Source of the DNA: Silene noctiflora
Lineage: Eukaryota; Streptophyta; Magnoliopsida; Caryophyllales; Caryophyllaceae
DNA length: 24,120 nt
Assembly (NCBI GenBank): GCA_009801015.1
Contig: VHZZ01003470.1
Span: 18,543-42,662 of the forward strand
Direction of reading: 5' to 3'
The notes beneath the pieces were generated by a model, which was not told where the DNA came from, did not search any database, and saw only the letters and a program-made list of their open reading frames with translations. The translations under genes and the position numbers were made by a program. Within the stretch, counting starts at the first letter, position 1. Every line of letters starts with the position of its first letter. This document shows, one piece after another, positions 19,924-24,120 of this stretch.

Positions 19924-20303
19924 CCAATCAATACCAAGGATTACATCGAATTCCTCAAGGGGAAAGCGAAGTAGACTAACGGGAAAGATAGTCCCCGCAA
20001 TAGAAATGGGAACATTGAAGTAGGAGAGGGAACAAGAGAAAATCTCTCCTAATGATTAGGATATAGAGGTATCCTCACTAGGAGTAGGCTCAATGGATAG
20101 CTTTTCCAAAAATTTGGAAGATATGAATGACAAAGATGCGTCGGTGTCAAAGAGAATAAGGCAAGGTTGATCAAATATTGAGAACATACCCGTAATGATA
20201 TCGGGATGAGCAGCGGCTTCGGCACAGATCATGACAAAGATAGTCCCTCTTGGCTTAGCATATGGTGCAGGAACATCCTTCTTCTCGGGATACTCGTTGG
20301 CTT
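19924..20303 (-). pseudogene. Gag-pol spacer and aspartic protease, broken
   Basis: The minus strand from about 20300 reads ANEYPEKKDV, GTIFVMICAEAAAHPDIITG, and then CLILFDTDASLSFIS. The last is the aspartic protease active site, where the family has D-S/T-G; here Gly is Asp. VILGIDWLSMYH near 19940 is the usual C-terminal protease motif. A stop lies near 20055. The protease would cut the Gag-Pol precursor. Sequence upstream of ANEYP, where the gag zinc knuckle should be, is replaced by LTR sequence at the deletion junction. Confidence 0.82.
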
Positions 20304-21255
20304 CGGCTGGGACAACCTGAACACGAAAATCAGCACAACACCTCTACAACATGATTTCTACTTGGAGTTTTCATGTATCCTTAAGACATAAAACACGTAA
20401 TAAGCGGAAAAAAAAGCATGTTATGCCATCCAACCACCAACATACTCAAATTTCATAATCCAAACACCATAATCTCATGAATTTTGACAACATAAACAAC
20501 AACCATGTAAAAGATGGCATCTTTATCAAAATTTAAGCAAGAAACCCATAATTCATTCATCATCAACATAAGATGAACTCACTAATTCATAGACAAAACA
20601 TTAAACACATCAAAGCATGTAAATTTATCAACTTTAACATGTAAACATCACATTTAAAGCCATTAAACACGAAATTCAAGTGTAATGTCAAGTAACTTAT
20701 CACCGTTACCTTGATAGCACTTCATTCCCCAATAGAATCTTCAACAATGTAGCTATCTTCCTCCAGGTCTTCTAAGTTCTCACCTAAACACAAAATTAGA
20801 AGGATTAATTGAAGAATTCACCCTCAAAAGGAAGTTAGGGTTTCGAAATTCTCAAGAGAGGGAGAAAAATGTTGTCTTTCTTACTTACAAAGATGAAGAA
20901 TGATAAAAGGGGAAGAATGGCACTAAAAAACTTTATTTGGTTGAGAATTGAGTGAGTTGTGATGGTTTGAAGTTTGAAGGAAAAAGAGAGAACATTGGTG
21001 GTGTTTGTTGAGTGGAGTGTGTTGAGAAATAGAGAGATGAAGGGTTTGTGGTCCATAACAACTCAATTTGAGTCGAGAATCATTAAAAATATATCTTAAG
21101 GCTACTATACACTCAAGATGGACAATAAATATTATATTTATAAGGATTACACTTAATACATATTTTTACCCGAAAATAGGATTTAAATAAAATTTGTCTT
21201 AATTAAATTATTAACTAACCTTTAAGACTATTAATAAAATTTACGGGGTGTTACA
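20304..21255 (-). repeat. Truncated 5' LTR of the nested element
   Basis: From CGGCTGGGACAACCTGAACA at about 20307 onward this is a direct copy of 15756-16761, with scattered differences and small gaps. It ends GGGTGTTACA at 21255 next to CAATC. About 50 bases present in the other LTR (near 16500-16550) are missing here near 21045. Only about the first 950 bases of the LTR (minus strand) remain; the rest, with the primer-binding site, is deleted. Confidence 0.88.
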
Positions 21256-21260
21256 CAATC
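21256..21260 (+). repeat. Target-site duplication CAATC (right copy)
   Basis: Identical to 14311-14315 and directly adjacent to the LTR end. Confidence 0.93.
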
Positions 21261-22117
21261 AAGCTTGCTAGCAAGGTAATCTTTAGTCAAATAGGATTCC
21301 CCCGGCATATACCTCATTCTCGACTCATCTAAACCATTCACCACTTCTTTGGCAATTTGGGTTATCAAACCCCCAACATAAATCCCAACCCTTTTGAAAG
21401 GGTTATTTGAAAGCTTTTGAAGGTGCAAGGCTAGGTGCTGGCAAATGTTAATGTCGTACTGGGAGGGTTTTTGAATCAAGAATTAGCCTAAAATCTCAAG
21501 CTCATCGGTTCGAAAATTGTGACACTCGTCCCTCCCAAAAATGGTCCACCCTAAGAACCGATGCCAAATGCGAATGGGGACATTGAGGCACGCGGTACCC
21601 GGTCTTTTCACACGCTTTCTATCCTCTAGCCCCGAAATAAGGGTCCAAACCCTCCCATGATCAAAGTCCTCCGGGGGCTTGTAAGTCTTATGGTTCTTCT
21701 ACCCAAAGATTCGACAAAACCTTTCCAAAGGAAGGTTGTAGGTAGGTTAAGTAGGCAAAAAGTGATGTTCCTCACCATCCTAGTATTCCTATTTTTCTCG
21801 ACTTGAAGGGTGCTCAAGAATTCCGAAGTTAGTCTCGGGTAAGTTTTCCGGTGGAGGTCATACATAGCCCCAATCCCTAAGTCTTTAAACAATTAATAGG
21901 TAGCTTTGTCTAAACCAAGGGCTCTCATATAATGCCTACAAATGAAACAGGAATAAGGGAGAGGACGTCGCTTAAATTATTGAAACTTACCACGATGGAG
22001 TTTGTCAACCCACACAATCTCGGGAAAGTCCTCGTCGGGGTCAACCCCTGAGCTCACCTCTGCTAGTCTCGCCTCCAGCTCCGCCTCTAATGCTTGCCTA
22101 GTTTGTTTTGGAGGCAT
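21256..22117 (-). pseudogene. Athila-like ORF1 (gag-like), N-terminal part
   Basis: The likely start is the ATG at 22117-22115, after an A-rich leader, giving MPPKQTRQALEAELEARLAE and an acidic stretch. Next come FICRHYMRALGLDKATY and, after a stop, LFKDLGIGAMYDL, TYPRLTSEFLSTL and NITFCLLN. This order is that of the ATHILA ORF-1 family (gag-like, N-terminal half), recognised from memory. A further block (21261-21479, another frame) has DINICQHLALHLQKL and VGGLITQIAKEV, also seen in that family. There are at least three in-frame stops and one or more frame changes. The gene is split by the nested element and continues at 14310-13490. The normal role is a capsid-like RNA-binding protein. Confidence 0.7.
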
Positions 22118-22632
22118 TTTTTTGTGATTGGGTATCTTAGGTTGAAGGAGGAAGGCTTGGGGATGATTGTTGATGATGGGGTTGAAGGTTTTTGGGGTGA
22201 TTGTTGAAGATTTGAGGGAGTTTGTGTTTTGAGAGACAAAAAATTGAGAAAAATGAATGAGAAATTGTGATTCACGACCTAATTAAAGGCGATACAGGGG
22301 GTCTCAGCCGGTCTGTGGACCGGCTGCCTGCCAGGCGGCTGCAGCTTCTTCAATTTTCGAAAAATTTTCAGTTCTGGAGTGCTCATAGCCGGTCCTTGGA
22401 CTGATAGTCGGGGTACCGACTAAGAGCACAGTTATGTCTTCAAATCCGGTGGGCCGGCTGCCGGCCTACGTCTCCCAACTCCTGTTACTTCAATTTTCTG
22501 AATTACAAGGTATATATGTGCTCTCAGCCGGCTAGCCGGCTGCCGAACGACCGGCTGGGAGCCACCCTTCTCTAAGAAATGACTAAGATATGCAATAGAG
22601 GTAGTCATAGCCGGATGGCCGGCTGCCGGCCT
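22118..22632 (-). other. Leader of the Athila-like element with palindrome cluster C
   Basis: The 22118-22300 part is a pyrimidine/A-rich leader on the minus strand. The rest holds five CCGGC palindromes. I find no match here to the LTR at 9065-10673 and no primer-binding site, so the 5' LTR of this element is missing or lies beyond the next insertion. The region stops abruptly at the LTR starting 22633. Confidence 0.5.
22303..22630. repeat. GC-rich palindrome cluster C, five units
   Basis: The units begin at about 22303, 22384, 22444, 22521 and 22605. The fourth is the clearest: CTCAGCCGGCTAGCCGGCTG followed by ACCGGCTGGGAG. The fifth is cut short by the LTR at 22633. Consensus arms are the same as in clusters A and B. 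Confidence 0.88.
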
Positions 22633-23044
22633 TGTAACACCCCCACTTACCAAGGAAGCTTGTGCTAGACCTTCCCTGACAACCAAGGGTGCTACCATCT
22701 CGGTTACCCGAGGTAAGTACATATCAAATAGACCATTAAAGAACAACATATTTATTAATTACATTTATGTAGACAAGATATACAAAACTACAACAATGTA
22801 CTGATACAAGTATGGTCTCTATCACAACTATGCTGACAACTACGTCGGCGATCCTCATCCCCATACATTAACATCACAACAGGCATCCAACACAGCATCC
22901 AAACCTGCAAGCCAGTCTGCTCACCACCCCCGAATGGATCATCATTGTTTTACAAAACAACACGGGGCCAGTCAACTGAACAACAATATATAATACAATG
23001 CAAACAATAGGTAAATTATCACACCGCCATCACCACACCACACC

Positions 23045-23106
23045 GGTACTGGGACACACCCAGACGCACCACATTGGTACCGGGACACACCCAGACGCAC
23101 CACATC
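23045..23106 (+). repeat. 31-bp tandem duplication, two copies
   Basis: The units at 23045 and 23076 share GGGACACACCCAGACGCACC and ACAT, differing at one or two bases. Confidence 0.88.
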
Positions 23107-23729
23107 ACAAGTAACCGATTACACACCGAAGTATGTAGCCCTACTAGTGGAAGACAGCAGCCGACCACCTAAACCACCCACAATACCTAAGTCCCTTAAT
23201 GTTCACATTAGAACGCAGGAGGCGAACAATGGGGGTGAGACCACCTCTCATAATGGCTCACAAACAATATCACAATACCGATCACAACCAACTCTAACCA
23301 CCATACTATCTCCTCCATCACAATCGTATCACAAACATGGAAGCACAACATACAGTACAATTGTCACATTAATATGCATATAATTTATCAGACAACTGAG
23401 TAGGAAAAACTTACCAGTAACACATCCCATGTAGCATAAATCATCATTCTAAGCACACGAGCATCACATACCAACATAGACACCTACAACAACCGTACGT
23501 CCCGATTACACACACAACCGTAACCCTAATCCAAGACATAAAGATGGTGACGGTGACTTACCTTATTGCATGATTGGTTAACTTCAATTCCCAAGATAGA
23601 CTCTTAGTTATAGGCTTAGCAAGGTGAGGGATGAAATAAAGGGAGAGATGAGACGATCTTAGGGTTTTGGGGAAGAAAGGAAAGAAATAAATAAGAAAAC
23701 GAAATTCGGAATTCGGAATAGCAACTTAC

Positions 23730-23831
23730 GCGTATTTTATTAATACGCTGACTACGACACACTCGGTCGAGTGCCAACACACTCGACCGTGTCCCCTGTA
23801 CTCGGTCGAGTGCACCACACTCGACCGAGTG
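23730..23831. repeat. Alternating palindrome array ACTCGGTCGAGT / ACTCGACCGAGT
   Basis: Near-palindromic 12-mers begin at 23761 (forward), 23781 (reverse, one mismatch), 23800 (forward) and 23819 (reverse), 19-20 bp apart. A separate inverted repeat GCGTATT/AATACGC at 23730-23748 overlaps the TATA-like site. On the minus strand the array lies in the LTR 110-180 bases after its start, upstream of the TATA-like site. Confidence 0.9.
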
Positions 23832-23939
23832 TCACCAACTAAGTCGAGTCCACGGTTAACGACTACTCATCTCGATGATTAAGGTCACATTAGTCAATTA
23901 CGGTCAGTCAACAGGTCCTCCTATGGGACGGGTATTACA

Positions 23940-24120
23940 GTCTTCCCCTCTTAATGAGAACTTCGTCCCCGAAGTTAAACTCCCAACTCCCACGGTTGAC
24001 AAATTCTAAGGCCCAACTGATGAGGTCCATCATGTACTAAGACTCAACTAACCATCACCATCCGTAGTCTTGATACTACGCCACACCATCCTTCCCGTTT
24101 GCACACATCACATATGTTGG
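23940..24120 (-). pseudogene. 3' internal end of the last Ty3/gypsy element (partial)
   Basis: Next to the LTR the minus strand has the purine tract AAGAGGGGAAGAC, preceded by an open stretch NFGDEVLIKRGRL and a stop. A C-terminal tail with F.D/E near the purine tract is usual at the 3' end of Tekay-like pol or its short 3'UTR. Too little is visible for a domain call. The element runs out of the window. Confidence 0.5.

Larger units (their letters stand above)
14316..21255 (-). mobile_element. Nested Ty3/gypsy retrotransposon, chromovirus (Tekay/Del-like), internally deleted
   Basis: The element is bounded by CAATC duplications and by TGTGACACC...GGTGTTACA ends. In minus-strand order it has a partial 5' LTR (21255 to about 20304), then a jump straight into the region between gag and protease. 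Protease, RT, RNase H, integrase and a chromodomain follow, then a purine tract and a full 3' LTR (16761-14316). Gag, the primer-binding site and about 1.5 kb of the 5' LTR are missing. Total length is 6,940 bases. The pol has many stops and frame changes. It interrupts ORF1 of the Athila-like element. Clade assignment rests on the domain order, the C-terminal chromodomain-like sequence and LTR ends TGTAACACC, all from memory. Confidence 0.88.
22633..23939 (-). mobile_element. 3' LTR of another Ty3/gypsy element (1,307 bp)
   Basis: It starts on the plus strand TGTAACACCCCC (22633) and ends GGGTATTACA (23939). These are inverted LTR ends. They are followed by CATTAAGAGGGGAAGAC on the minus strand (a purine tract), so the element lies on the minus strand and continues past the window end. 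The other LTR and target duplication cannot be seen; the five bases before it are GGCCT. Its sequence is unlike the other LTRs here apart from the ends. A leader-like AAAACCCTAAGATCG stretch (minus strand, near 23655) follows a TATA-like TTAATAAAATA (near 23735). Confidence 0.8.

Overview
The window reads as plant nuclear DNA, probably from a dicot with a large, transposon-rich genome. It is AT-rich, with long noncoding stretches and no bacterial-style gene packing. The only sizeable coding remains are retrotransposon genes, almost all on the minus strand, plus one captured fragment of a plant gene. I see no intact host gene. Species cannot be fixed from the sequence; Caryophyllales is a weak guess. 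Three isolated N bases sit at 1331, 5008 and 9053.

Layout. (1) From 1 to about 4880 lies a DNA transposon of Mutator-like (MULE) appearance. Its long terminal inverted repeats each carry an exon-like start with a splice donor. Inside are a fragment of an aldehyde oxidase gene (a Pack-MULE-like capture) and two tRNA-like sequences facing each other. (2) From about 4880 to 9055 a second DNA-transposon-like region with poorly defined ends holds another facing pair of the same tRNA-like family and a roughly 107-bp minisatellite. (3) From 9065 to 22632 lies an Athila-like Ty3/gypsy retroelement on the minus strand. It has one LTR (9065-10673), about 2.8 kb of noncoding DNA, and a decayed ORF1/gag-like gene split in two. 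No pol genes of its own are visible. (4) Nested inside that ORF1 is a chromovirus-type (Tekay/Del-like) Ty3/gypsy element at 14316-21255. It is flanked by a perfect 5-bp target duplication, CAATC. It keeps a full 3' LTR, a decayed pol (protease, RT, RNase H, integrase, chromodomain) and only part of the 5' LTR; gag and the primer-binding site are deleted. (5) From 22633 to the window end is the 3' LTR and 3' internal end of another Ty3/gypsy element.

Order of events: the Athila-like element was present first. The Tekay-like element inserted into its ORF1, then lost gag and most of one LTR, and its pol decayed by stops, frameshifts and catalytic-residue changes. The third element abuts or cut the Athila-like leader.

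The most striking unexplained signal is a set of GC-rich palindromes built on CCCAGCCGG...CCGGCTGGGA. They form three clusters of five units each, spaced mostly 80-87 bp apart, in two different retrotransposon lineages. One edge of the gag/LTR deletion falls exactly at one of these motifs. The third element's LTR carries an unrelated palindrome array (ACTCGGTCGAGT, alternating strands every 19-20 bp).
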